From Ramlibacter henchirensis (GTDB taxonomy: Bacteria > Pseudomonadota > Gammaproteobacteria > Burkholderiales > Burkholderiaceae_C), in assembly GCF_004682015.1 (NCBI RefSeq), contig NZ_SMLM01000002.1, forward strand, positions 62,001 to 126,000: 64,000 nt of DNA, written 5' to 3'. The notes beneath the pieces are model-generated. The model saw nothing but the letters and a program-made list of their open reading frames with translations, did no database searches and had not been told where the DNA came from. The position numbers were made by a program, and so were the translations under genes. Numbering within the stretch: the first letter of the stretch is position 1; each line of letters opens with the position of its first letter. Below, in pieces: positions 49,377 through 57,994 of the stretch.

Positions 49377-51101
49377 CTACCGCGGCAGGAACAGCAGCCA
49401 GAACAGCAGCAGGCCGTTCAGGACGACCGACGCGACCAGCGCCGCCTTCCACACACCGGCGGGATCGCGGGTGAAGTACGGCGTCGCCCCGGGCCCGGCG
49501 ATCGGACGCGAGGCGCCGCGCTCCAGGGCGAGCACGAATTCCTCCGCGGTCTCGAACCGCAACCGGGCGTCGCGGGCGACGGCGCGAAGCACCACGTGAT
49601 CGAGCCAGATCGGCACGTCGGGACGCAGGCGCGACGGCGGCTTGGGGTCGCGCCGGTAGCGGGCGATCTGGTAGGGCTCGACCTCGCCGTACGGCAGGTG
49701 GCCGGTGAGCCACTGGTACAGCGTCACGCCGAGGGCGAACAGGTCGCTGCCGGGCGTCGCGGCGCGGCCGCCTTCGCCCGGATCCCACTGCTCGGGGTTC
49801 ATGTAGCTGGGCGTTCCGGCATGCAGGCTGCGTTCGACGGCGGACTCCTGGCCGGAGATGGCGACGCCCAGGTCCAGCACGCGCCAGGCGCCGTCGTCGC
49901 CCAGGTGCAGGTTGCCGGGCTTGATGTCCCGGTGGACCACGCCCTGGCGGTGGAGGCGGCCGAGCGCGCGGGCCACCGCGATGCCGCCCTGCACCACCTG
50001 TTCCACGCTGAAGGTGCGCTTGCGCGCGAGCGCCTGCTCCAGCGTGGCGCCGCCATGCCAGTCGAACACGGCGTAGAAGGCGCTGGGCTCCCGCGGCTCG
50101 CGCACGTTGACGAAGCCGCTGCCCGCGCCGCCGGTCCGCTCCGCCAGCCGAAGGCCCAGCCAGACTTCGTGCGCCAGCATGGCGCGCTCCTCGCGGTCGT
50201 TGGCACGCGATTCGTGCAGGGTCTTGATCGTCACCAGCTCGCGGGTCGTGTTGTCGCGGGCCTGGTACAGCCGGTGCAGGCCGGTGTCGGCCACCACCGC
50301 CGTCACGGTGAACTGGTCCAGCGTGTCGCCCACCTTCAGGCGTGCGGGCACCGGCAGCTGGCGGCCGCCGATCAGCACGTCCTCCAGCCGCGCGGCGGCC
50401 AGGTCCAGGACGCGGATCACCAATGCGCTCGCGTTGTCGCGGCTGCCGGCCTGGAGCGCGGCACGCACCAGCGACTCGCTGGCCGCCTGGGCTTCTCCTT
50501 CGACCGCATGCTTCGCCAGCTGCCGCAGCTGCGTCGCGCCCAGCGCGCCATGGACGCCGTCCGTGGTCAGCAGGAACACATCGCCCCGCTGCAGCTCGCC
50601 CTGCAGGTAGTCGACCCGTACGTGGTCCTCCAGCCCGATGGCCCGCGTGAGGCGGCTGCGCAGGTCGGGATGCTCGAAGGCATGGTCCGCCGTGAGCTGC
50701 TCGCAGCGGCCCTCGCGCAGGAGCCAGGCGCGGGTGTCGCCGACGTGGGCCAGGGTGTAGCTGTGGCCGCGCAGCACGAGCGCGGTGAGCGTCGTCATCG
50801 CTGCGCCCCCCGCGCGCCGGTTGGCCGCGGCCAGCCAGGCGTTCTGCGCGCCGATCAGGCGGTCGAGCGCCACGCTGGTCTCCCAGGTGGGCGGCGTGCC
50901 GAAGTAGTCCTGCAGCACCGTCACCACGGTGGTCTGCGCCGCCTCGCGGCCGCCGCCGCCGGTGGAGACGCCATCCGCGATGGCCGCCACCAGGCCGTGT
51001 CCGGCTTCATACGGCTGCGGCCGCAGGGCGGCGGCGAAATCCTCGTTGCCTTCGCGCGCCCCGCGTTCGCTGTGCCAGCCGATGTCCACCCGCAGCGCCA
51101 T
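49377..51101 (-). CDS. Bifunctional PP2C phosphatase / serine-threonine kinase, membrane-anchored
   Basis: A 574-residue fusion. Residues 1-240 are a PP2C-type phosphatase: GNEDF, AIADGVSTGGGG, HVGDTRAWLL, LTTDGVHG and GSRDNASALVI supply the metal-binding aspartates. Residues about 255-530 are a Hanks-type kinase: VTIKTL (ATP-site Lys), VHRDIKPGNLHL (catalytic loop), DLGVAI (DLG in place of DFG) and GTPSYMNPEQW. A single C-terminal membrane helix (VASVVLNGLLLFWLLF) anchors it. It sits between the nitrate transporter and nirB, pointing the other way, a placement seen in related betaproteobacteria. Its target is unknown; nitrate uptake or reduction proteins are candidates. Confidence 0.9.
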   Translation of the reverse strand: MALRVDIGWHSERGAREGNEDFAAALRPQPYEAGHGLVAAIADGVSTGGGGREAAQTTVVTVLQDYFGTPPTWETSVALDRLIGAQNAWLAAANRRAGGAAMTTLTALVLRGHSYTLAHVGDTRAWLLREGRCEQLTADHAFEHPDLRSRLTRAIGLEDHVRVDYLQGELQRGDVFLLTTDGVHGALGATQLRQLAKHAVEGEAQAASESLVRAALQAGSRDNASALVIRVLDLAAARLEDVLIGGRQLPVPARLKVGDTLDQFTVTAVVADTGLHRLYQARDNTTRELVTIKTLHESRANDREERAMLAHEVWLGLRLAERTGGAGSGFVNVREPREPSAFYAVFDWHGGATLEQALARKRTFSVEQVVQGGIAVARALGRLHRQGVVHRDIKPGNLHLGDDGAWRVLDLGVAISGQESAVERSLHAGTPSYMNPEQWDPGEGGRAATPGSDLFALGVTLYQWLTGHLPYGEVEPYQIARYRRDPKPPSRLRPDVPIWLDHVVLRAVARDARLRFETAEEFVLALERGASRPIAGPGATPYFTRDPAGVWKAALVASVVLNGLLLFWLLFLPR

Positions 51102-51172
51102 GCGCCGATGGTAGCGGCGCGCCCCCGAATCCCCGCATCCCCGGATCGTTTCTTGAAGACAGGAGTCCCCCG

Positions 51173-53620
51173 ATGAAGAAGATGAAGCTCGTGATGGTCG
51201 GCAACGGCATGGCCGGCGTCCGCACGATCGAGGAACTGCTGAAGATCTCGCCCGACCTGTACGAGATCACCGTGTTCGGCGCCGAGCCGCACCCGAACTA
51301 CAACCGCATCCTGCTGTCGCCGGTGCTCGCCGGCGAGCAGACGCTCGACGAGATCGTGCTGAACTCCTGGGAGTGGTACCAGCAGAACAGCATCCGGCTG
51401 CATGCGGGCAAGAAGGTGGTGGAGATCGACCGCGTGCGCCGCGTCGTGCGCGCCGACGACGGCACCGAGGAGCCCTACGACCGGTTGCTGCTGTGCACCG
51501 GCTCCAACCCCTTTATGCTGCCGGTGCCCGGCAAGGACCTCGAAGGCGTGATCGCTTACCGCGACATCGCCGACACCAACGCGATGATCGAGGCAGCCAG
51601 CCGCTACAAGAAGGCGGTGGTGATCGGCGGCGGCCTGCTCGGACTGGAGGCCGCCAACGGCCTGATGAAGCGCGGCATGGACGTGACCGTCGTGCACGTG
51701 ATGCCGTGGCTGATGGAACGCCAGCTCGATGAAGTCGCGGGCAAGCTGCTGCAGAAGTCGCTGGAAGAGCGCGGCCTGAAATTCCGCATGGGCGCGCAGA
51801 CGCAGGAGCTGGTCGGCGCCGAGGGCGGCCGTGTCAAGGCCGTGCGCTTCAAGGACGGCACCGAGAGCGAAGCCGAGCTGGTCGTCATGGCCGTCGGCAT
51901 CCGGCCCAACACCGAGCTGGCCGAAAAGGCGCGGCTGCACTGCAACCGCGGCATCGTGGTCACCGACACCATGCAGACGGTGACCGATGCGCGCATCTAC
52001 TCGGTGGGCGAATGCGCGGCGCACCGCGGCATCGCCTACGGACTGGTCGCGCCGCTGTTCGAGCAGGCCAAGGTGGCGGCCAACCACCTGGCGCAGTTCG
52101 GCATCGGCCGCTACACCGGCTCGCTCACCTCCACCAAGCTGAAGGTGACGGGCATCGACCTGTTCTCCGCCGGCGAGTTCATGGGCGGCGAAGGCAGCGA
52201 GCAGATCGTGATGAGCGATCCGTTCGGCGGCGTCTACAAGAAGCTGGTGATCAAGGACGACAAGCTGGTGGGCGCGTGCCTGTACGGCGACACGGTGGAC
52301 GGCAGTTGGTACTTCAAGCTGCTGCGCGAGGGCCGCAAGGTCAGCGACATCCGCGACAAGCTGATGTTCGGCGAGTCGAACCTCGGCGACGCCGGCCACC
52401 AGGGGCAGAGCAAGGCCGCGGCGATGGCCGACACCGACGAGGTGTGCGGCTGCAACGGCGTGAACAAGGGCTCCATCTGCAAGGCGATCAAGGAAAAGGG
52501 CCTGTTCACGCTGGACGAGGTGCGCAAGCACACCAAGGCCAGCGCGTCCTGCGGCTCCTGCACCGGGCTGGTGGAGCAGATCATCATGTTCACCGCGGGC
52601 GGCGACTACTCGTCCGCGCCCAAGAAGAAGGCGGTGTGCGGCTGCACCGACCACAGCCACCAGGAGGTGCGCGACGCCATCCGCGCCAACCGGCTGATCA
52701 CCATCGCCGGCACCATGAAGTTCATGGAGTGGCGCACGCCGAACGGCTGCGCCACCTGCCGCCCGGCCCTCAACTACTACCTGATCTCCACCTGGCCCAA
52801 GGAGGCGAAGGACGATCCCCAGTCGCGCTACATCAACGAGCGCAGCCACGCCAACATCCAGAAAGACGGCACCTACTCGGTGATCCCGCGGATGTGGGGC
52901 GGCGAGACCACGGCGGCGGAACTGCGCCGCATCGCCGACGTGGTGGACAAGTACCAGATCCCCACCGTCAAGGTCACGGGCGGCCAGCGCATCGACCTGC
53001 TGGGCGTGAAAAAGGAGGACCTGCCCAACGTGTGGAAGGACATCGGCATGCCCTCGGGCCACGCGTATGCCAAGGCGCTTCGCACGGTGAAGACCTGCGT
53101 GGGCAGCGAGTGGTGTCGCTTCGGCACGCAGGACTCGACGCAGATGGGCAAGGACCTGGAGAAGGCGCTCTGGCGCATGTACGCGCCGCACAAGGTGAAG
53201 CTCGCCGTGTCCGGCTGCCCGCGCAACTGCGCCGAATCCGGCATCAAGGACGTCGGCGTGATCGGCGTCGACTCGGGCTGGGAGATCTACGTCGCGGGCA
53301 ACGGCGGCATCAAGACCGAAGCCGGCCAGTTCTTCTGCAAGCTGAAGACGCGCGAGGAGGTGCTGGAGTACAGCGGCGCCTTCCTGCAGCTGTATCGCGA
53401 GGAAGGCTGGTACCTGGAGCGCACCGTCCACTACGTGAACCGCGTCGGACTCGACTACGTGAAGAAGAAGATCCTGGACGACCACGAGGGCCGCAAGGCG
53501 CTGTGGGAGCGGCTGCAGTTCGCGCTGGACGGCGAGCCCGATCCCTGGTTCGAGCACGGCAAGGCGCAGGTCGACACCAGGCAGTTCGGCAGGCTGCAGG
53601 CGGAGGGGCAGGAAGCATGA
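51173..53620 (+). CDS. nirB: Assimilatory nitrite reductase [NAD(P)H] large subunit
   Basis: An 815-residue enzyme that reduces nitrite to ammonium with six electrons. In order: an FAD/NADH domain (VMVGNGMAGVRTIEELL, GGGLLGLEAANGLMKRG), two BFD-like [2Fe-2S] segments (VCGCNGVNKGSIC...CGSCTGLVEQ and VCGCTDHS...CATCRPALNYYL), then the sirohaem/[4Fe-4S] domain with CVGSEWCRFG and SGCPRNCAESGIKDVG. ATG 51173 follows CAGGAG. It is divergent from the kinase gene (71 bp) and overlaps nirD by 4 nt (ATGA). Confidence 0.97.
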   Translation: MKKMKLVMVGNGMAGVRTIEELLKISPDLYEITVFGAEPHPNYNRILLSPVLAGEQTLDEIVLNSWEWYQQNSIRLHAGKKVVEIDRVRRVVRADDGTEEPYDRLLLCTGSNPFMLPVPGKDLEGVIAYRDIADTNAMIEAASRYKKAVVIGGGLLGLEAANGLMKRGMDVTVVHVMPWLMERQLDEVAGKLLQKSLEERGLKFRMGAQTQELVGAEGGRVKAVRFKDGTESEAELVVMAVGIRPNTELAEKARLHCNRGIVVTDTMQTVTDARIYSVGECAAHRGIAYGLVAPLFEQAKVAANHLAQFGIGRYTGSLTSTKLKVTGIDLFSAGEFMGGEGSEQIVMSDPFGGVYKKLVIKDDKLVGACLYGDTVDGSWYFKLLREGRKVSDIRDKLMFGESNLGDAGHQGQSKAAAMADTDEVCGCNGVNKGSICKAIKEKGLFTLDEVRKHTKASASCGSCTGLVEQIIMFTAGGDYSSAPKKKAVCGCTDHSHQEVRDAIRANRLITIAGTMKFMEWRTPNGCATCRPALNYYLISTWPKEAKDDPQSRYINERSHANIQKDGTYSVIPRMWGGETTAAELRRIADVVDKYQIPTVKVTGGQRIDLLGVKKEDLPNVWKDIGMPSGHAYAKALRTVKTCVGSEWCRFGTQDSTQMGKDLEKALWRMYAPHKVKLAVSGCPRNCAESGIKDVGVIGVDSGWEIYVAGNGGIKTEAGQFFCKLKTREEVLEYSGAFLQLYREEGWYLERTVHYVNRVGLDYVKKKILDDHEGRKALWERLQFALDGEPDPWFEHGKAQVDTRQFGRLQAEGQEA

Positions 53621-54042
53621 AGATGAACGACTGGAAAGTGATCTGCCGGGTGGAAGACATCCCGGTGCTGGGCGCCCGCCGCGTCGCCCGTCCGCGCGGC
53701 ATGGACGTCGCGGTGTTCCGCAACGACCAGGACCAGGTGTTCGCCCTGCTCGACCGCTGCCCGCACAAGGGCGGCCCGCTGTCGCAGGGCATCGTGTTCG
53801 GCACCAGCGTGGCCTGCCCGCTGCACAACTGGACGATCGGGCTGGACGACGGCTGCGCGAAGGGGCCGGACGAAGGGTGCACGACGCGCTTCGCCTGCAA
53901 GGTGCAGGACGGGCAGGTGCTACTCGACCCGGTGGAACTCGCGACGCTCGCGACCGACGTCGAGCCGCCGCGGGCCGGCCCCTGCGCGGGCGGCGGCGCG
54001 CTGGGCGACGCCTCGCACGACGTGCAGGCGCCGCACGGATGA
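53617..54042 (+). CDS. nirD: Nitrite reductase small subunit, Rieske type
   Basis: A 141-residue partner of NirB with a Rieske fold. Unlike E. coli NirD, it keeps both ligand pairs, RCPHKGGPL and ACPLHNW, so it probably carries a real [2Fe-2S] cluster. The C-terminal 35 residues (EPPRAGPCAGGGALGDASHD) are a low-complexity extension beyond the usual end. It is translationally coupled to nirB. The stop codon is followed immediately by an intergenic repeat. Confidence 0.94.
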   Translation: MKMNDWKVICRVEDIPVLGARRVARPRGMDVAVFRNDQDQVFALLDRCPHKGGPLSQGIVFGTSVACPLHNWTIGLDDGCAKGPDEGCTTRFACKVQDGQVLLDPVELATLATDVEPPRAGPCAGGGALGDASHDVQAPHG

Positions 54043-54126
54043 GATGACCCAAGCCCGAAGCGCCTGCGGCGCCTCCCCCTCGAGGGGGCGCCACCAGCAG
54101 CCCGGCGAAGCCGGTTCCGCGGTGGC
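54043..54126 (+). repeat. Comamonadaceae-type intergenic repeat, copy between nirD and nasA
   Basis: This matches 23501-23579 (opposite strand) over about 75 bp: CCCGAAGCGCCTGCGGCGCC, CCCCCTCGAGGGGGCGCC, ACCAGC, GCCCGGCGAAGCCGG, TTCCGCGGTGG. Differences fall mostly in paired or loop positions of the three small palindromes. Both copies start at the stop codon of an upstream gene. Confidence 0.75.
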
Positions 54127-54144
54127 ACTTGAAGGAATCCGGGA

Positions 54145-57036
54145 ATGAACGTGCGAGAAACCAGATCGACCTGCGCTTATTGCGGCGTGGGCTGCGGCGT
54201 AATCATCGAATCACGCGGCGGCCAGGTCACCGGCGTGCGCGGCGACCCGGACCATCCCGCCAACTTCGGCCGCCTGTGCACCAAGGGCTCGACCCTGCAC
54301 TTGACCGCGGCGCCCGCCATCACGCGGCAGGCGCGCCTGCTCCAGCCGATGCGGCGCGAACACCGCGGCGAGAAGCCGCGGCCCGTGTCGTGGGACCAGG
54401 CCCTCGACTTCGCCACGGAGACGTTTGCCCAGGTGATCCGCGACCACGGCCCCGACAGCGTGGGCTTCTACGTCTCCGGCCAGCTGCTCACCGAGGACTA
54501 CTACGTCTTCAACAAGCTGGCCAAGGGCCTGATCGGCACCAACAACATCGACACGAATTCGCGCCTGTGCATGAGCAGCGCGGTGGCCGGCTACAAGCTC
54601 ACGCTCGGCGCCGACGCTCCGCCCAGCTGCTACGAGGACGTGGACCACGCGAGCTGCCTGTTCATCGCCGGCAGCAATGCGGCCTGGGCGCATCCGGTGC
54701 TGTTCCGCCGCGTCGAGGAAGCCAAGGCGCGGCGGCCGGACATGAAGGTGATCGTGTGCGACCCGCGCCGCACCGACACGGCGGAACTGGCCGACCTGGT
54801 GCTGCCGCTGCAGCCCGGCACCGACGTGATGCTGTTCAACGGCCTGCTGCACATCATGCTGTGGGAAGGCTGGACGCGGCCGGACTGGATTTCGCGGCAC
54901 ACGACAGGATTCGACGAGCTCAAGGCGCTGGTGCGCGAATGCACGCCCGAGGTCGTCGCGCAGGTTTGCGGCTTGGCCAAGGAGGACCTGTTCACCGCAG
55001 CGAAGTGGTTCGCGACGTCGGAGGCCACGCTGAGCCTGTATTGCCAGGGGCTGAACCAGTCGACCAGCGGCACGGCGAAGAACGCGGCCCTGATCAACCT
55101 GCACCTTGCAACAGGCCAGATCGGGCGGCCCGGCGCAGGCCCGTTCTCGCTGACCGGGCAGCCGAATGCGATGGGCGGGCGCGAGGTGGGCGGCCTGGCG
55201 AACCTGCTGTCGGCGCATCGGGACCTGGCCAATCCGCAGCATCGCGCCGAAGTGGCCGCGTTGTGGGGAGTGCCTTCGGTGCCCGAGAAGCCGGGGAAGA
55301 CGGCGGTGGAGATGTTCCAGGCTGCGGCGGATGGTGAGATCCGCGCGCTGTGGATCGCGTGCACGAACCCGGCGCAGTCGATGCCCGACCAGGCGACAGT
55401 GCGGCGCGCACTGCAACGCGCCGAATTCGTCGTCGTTCAGGAGGCGTTCGCGACCACGGCGACCTGCGAGTGGGCCGACCTGCTGCTGCCGGCGACGACG
55501 TGGGGCGAGAAGGATGGGACCGTCACGAACAGCGAGCGGCGGATCAGCCGTGTTCGGCCGGCGGTGCGTGCGCCGGGGGAAGCGCGGCATGACTGGGCGA
55601 TCGTGGTGGACTTTGCGAGGAGGTTGGAAGCGCGCGTGCCCCCACCCCAGCCCTCCCCCAGAGGGGGAGGGAGCAATACCGTCGACGACGTGGCTCTTCC
55701 ACCCTCCCCCCCTGGGGGAGGGTCGGGGTGGGGGCACGCACCCGACCCGAATGCCGCGCGTGGCCCAACCCTCTTTCCCTACCCCACCCCCGAATCCATC
55801 TGGCTCGAACACCGCGACTCCACCCGCGGCCGCGACCTCGACATCACCGGCCTGACCTACCCCCTCCTCGAGCAATCCCCCCAGCAGTGGCCCTTCCCCG
55901 CCGGCGCCTCGCAAGGCAAACCGCGCCTCTACGAAGACGCGGTGTTCCCCACCCCCGACGGCAAGGCCCGCTTCGTCGCCACCAAGTACAAGCCCGTCGC
56001 CGAACCCCGCGAATCGCGCTACCCGTTCTCCCTCACCACCGGCCGCCTGCGCGACCAGTGGCACGGCATGAGCCGCACCGGCACCTTGCCGCGCCTCTTC
56101 GGCCACGTCGCCGAACCGAGCGTGCAGATGCACCCGCAGGACATGGAGCGCCGCCAGCTCAAGGATGGCGACCTGGTGCACCTGACCTCCAAGCGCGGAT
56201 CGATCGTCGTGCCGGTGCAGGCCAGCAGCGACATCGGGCTCAGCCAGGCCTTCATGGCCATGCACTGGGGCGAGGAGTTCCTGTCGGGCTGTTCCAGCAC
56301 GGGCACCCGCCTGGCCGGTGTGAACGCGATCACCACCTCGGCGTACTGCCCGCAGTCGAAGCAGCCCGAGCTCAAGCATGCAGCCGTGAAGATCATCAAG
56401 GCCGAGCTCGGCTGGTCGCTGCTGGCGATGGGCTGGCTGCCGGACGACGGCGCCCTGCTCGCGCGTGAGACGCTGCGGCGGCTCATGGCGTCGTTCCCCT
56501 TCGCCACCTGCGTGCCGTTCGGGCGCGAGCGCGCCGGCGTGCTCTTCCGCGCGGCAGCGTACGAGCCGCCGCCCGATGAGCGGCTGCAGCAGGTCGAAGC
56601 GGCGCTCCGTCTCGACGGAGCGCAGGTGCTGCGGTATGCGGACGCGCGCCGCGGGCAGCGGCGGCTCGCGCGCCTGATCCGCGCCGGCGACGACACCAAG
56701 CTCGAGGCCTTCCTGCTCGCCGGCGACACGCGCGCCGAATCATGGATCCGCACGCTCCTGCAGGAGGAGCGGCCCGCCCAGGCCTACGGCCGCTTGTTGC
56801 TGGCGCCGGGAGCGAAGGCGCCAGTGGCGGTGGTGTCGCGCGGCCGGCAGGTCTGCACCTGCTTCAACGTGACCGAACCGGAGATCGCCGGAGCGCTCGC
56901 CGGCTGCGAGGGGGCCGAAGACGCGCGGCTCGCGCAACTGCAAGGGCGCCTGCGCTGCGGCACGAATTGCGGCTCCTGCGTGCCGGAGCTCAAGCGCCTG
57001 GTCCGCGCCACGCCAGCGATGAAACGCGCTGCCTGA
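54145..57036 (+). CDS. nasA: Assimilatory nitrate reductase, catalytic subunit
   Basis: A 963-residue molybdopterin enzyme that reduces nitrate to nitrite. The N-terminal [4Fe-4S] motif is CAYCGVGC (Cys10, 13, 17) plus LCTKGSTLH. The bis-MGD domains include NNIDTNSRLCMSSAVAGYK, GSNAAWAHPVL and LSAHRDLANPQHR. The C-terminal BFD-like [2Fe-2S] domain has VCTCFNV and CGTNCGSCVPEL, as in Klebsiella NasA. An in-frame 102-bp repeat doublet lies at 55636-55737 (adding VPPPQPSPRGGGSN... to GSGWGHAP). The electron donor subunit is not encoded nearby. It follows nirD by 102 bp in one probable operon. Confidence 0.95.
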   Translation: MNVRETRSTCAYCGVGCGVIIESRGGQVTGVRGDPDHPANFGRLCTKGSTLHLTAAPAITRQARLLQPMRREHRGEKPRPVSWDQALDFATETFAQVIRDHGPDSVGFYVSGQLLTEDYYVFNKLAKGLIGTNNIDTNSRLCMSSAVAGYKLTLGADAPPSCYEDVDHASCLFIAGSNAAWAHPVLFRRVEEAKARRPDMKVIVCDPRRTDTAELADLVLPLQPGTDVMLFNGLLHIMLWEGWTRPDWISRHTTGFDELKALVRECTPEVVAQVCGLAKEDLFTAAKWFATSEATLSLYCQGLNQSTSGTAKNAALINLHLATGQIGRPGAGPFSLTGQPNAMGGREVGGLANLLSAHRDLANPQHRAEVAALWGVPSVPEKPGKTAVEMFQAAADGEIRALWIACTNPAQSMPDQATVRRALQRAEFVVVQEAFATTATCEWADLLLPATTWGEKDGTVTNSERRISRVRPAVRAPGEARHDWAIVVDFARRLEARVPPPQPSPRGGGSNTVDDVALPPSPPGGGSGWGHAPDPNAARGPTLFPYPTPESIWLEHRDSTRGRDLDITGLTYPLLEQSPQQWPFPAGASQGKPRLYEDAVFPTPDGKARFVATKYKPVAEPRESRYPFSLTTGRLRDQWHGMSRTGTLPRLFGHVAEPSVQMHPQDMERRQLKDGDLVHLTSKRGSIVVPVQASSDIGLSQAFMAMHWGEEFLSGCSSTGTRLAGVNAITTSAYCPQSKQPELKHAAVKIIKAELGWSLLAMGWLPDDGALLARETLRRLMASFPFATCVPFGRERAGVLFRAAAYEPPPDERLQQVEAALRLDGAQVLRYADARRGQRRLARLIRAGDDTKLEAFLLAGDTRAESWIRTLLQEERPAQAYGRLLLAPGAKAPVAVVSRGRQVCTCFNVTEPEIAGALAGCEGAEDARLAQLQGRLRCGTNCGSCVPELKRLVRATPAMKRAA
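55636..55737. repeat. REP-like doublet inserted in frame within nasA
   Basis: The 26-nt arm at 55636-55661 pairs with 55712-55737 (24 of 26 positions). Each half is a copy of the unit at 37329-37373 in opposite orientation, and each has its own CCTCCCCC/GGGGGAGG stem. The length is exactly 34 codons and contains no stop, so the reading frame passes through. The encoded segment is Pro/Gly/Ser-rich and unlike the rest of the enzyme. Confidence 0.82.
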
Positions 57037-57088
57037 GCGTCATTCCACATATAGCCGGCGGTGCTAAGCGCTTTGGGACAATCGCGCC

Positions 57089-57994
57089 GTGGGCATCAGC
57101 CATTACATCAAGGAGATCGGCCGCGGCAAGCAGGGCGCACGCCCGCTGGACCGCGCGCAGGCGGCCGACCTCTTCGGCCAGCTGCTCGATGGAACGGTGA
57201 CGGACCTGGAGGTCGGCGCCTTCTGCCTGGCCATGCGCATCAAGGGCGAGACGCCCGAGGAGATGGCGGGCTTCCTCGATGCGACGCGCTCACGCATGAA
57301 CCTGCTGCCGCGTGGCGAATCGACCGTCGTCGTGCTGCCGAGCTACAACGGCGCGCGCCGCCTTCCGGTGCTCACGCCGCTGCTCGCGCTCCTTCTTGCG
57401 CAGCGCGGCCTGCCCGTGCTGGTGCACGGCACATCGACCGAAAGCAGCCGCGTGTTCATCACCGAAGTGCTCGGCGCGCTCGGCATCCCGGTGCTCGACA
57501 CGCTGCGGCCACTTCGGCGCGGTGAGGCGGCGTTCGCGCCCACCGAACTGCTGCACCCGGGCCTCAAGCGATTGCTCGACGTGCGGCGCGTGGTCGGCCT
57601 GCGCAACTCCTCGCACAGCCTGGTGAAGCTGATGGACCCGTGCGCCGGCCCGTCGGTGCTGGTGGGCAGCTACACGCATCCGGAATACGCGGCGTCGATG
57701 GGGGCGGTGTTCGAGCTCATGGGCTCGACCGCCTTGCTGCTGCGAGGCACCGAAGGTGAAGCGGTGGCCGACGCGCGCCGCATGCCGCAGATGGAAGGCT
57801 TCATCCAGGGCCGCCGCGTCCTGCTGGAGGAACGCCGACCCGGCACGCTGACGGATCTGCCCGGCTGGCCTTCCGGCACGGATGCCGCGGCCACCGCCGC
57901 GTACATCCGCGAGGTGCTGAACGAGAAGCAGCGGCTGCCCGCATCGATCGAATTGCAGGTGGAACACATCTTGCATCTCGCGTCGGCATCATGA
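57089..57994 (+). CDS. ybiB: YbiB-like protein (anthranilate phosphoribosyltransferase fold)
   Basis: A 301-residue protein related to TrpD2/YbiB, which has the fold of anthranilate phosphoribosyltransferase but binds nucleic acid in E. coli. The N-terminal helical domain (residues 1-80, QAADLFGQLLDGTVTDLEVG) and the Rossmann-like domain with VLVHGTSTESSRVFITEVL, RNSSHSLVKLMDP and GSYTHPEY are typical of YbiB. The GTG at 57089 has GACAAT ending 6 nt upstream and no Shine-Dalgarno. It overlaps cobA by 4 nt, so it may be expressed with the nitrate genes. It was probably named after a nas-linked homologue in several genomes; the role there is unknown. Confidence 0.85.
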   Translation: MGISHYIKEIGRGKQGARPLDRAQAADLFGQLLDGTVTDLEVGAFCLAMRIKGETPEEMAGFLDATRSRMNLLPRGESTVVVLPSYNGARRLPVLTPLLALLLAQRGLPVLVHGTSTESSRVFITEVLGALGIPVLDTLRPLRRGEAAFAPTELLHPGLKRLLDVRRVVGLRNSSHSLVKLMDPCAGPSVLVGSYTHPEYAASMGAVFELMGSTALLLRGTEGEAVADARRMPQMEGFIQGRRVLLEERRPGTLTDLPGWPSGTDAAATAAYIREVLNEKQRLPASIELQVEHILHLASAS

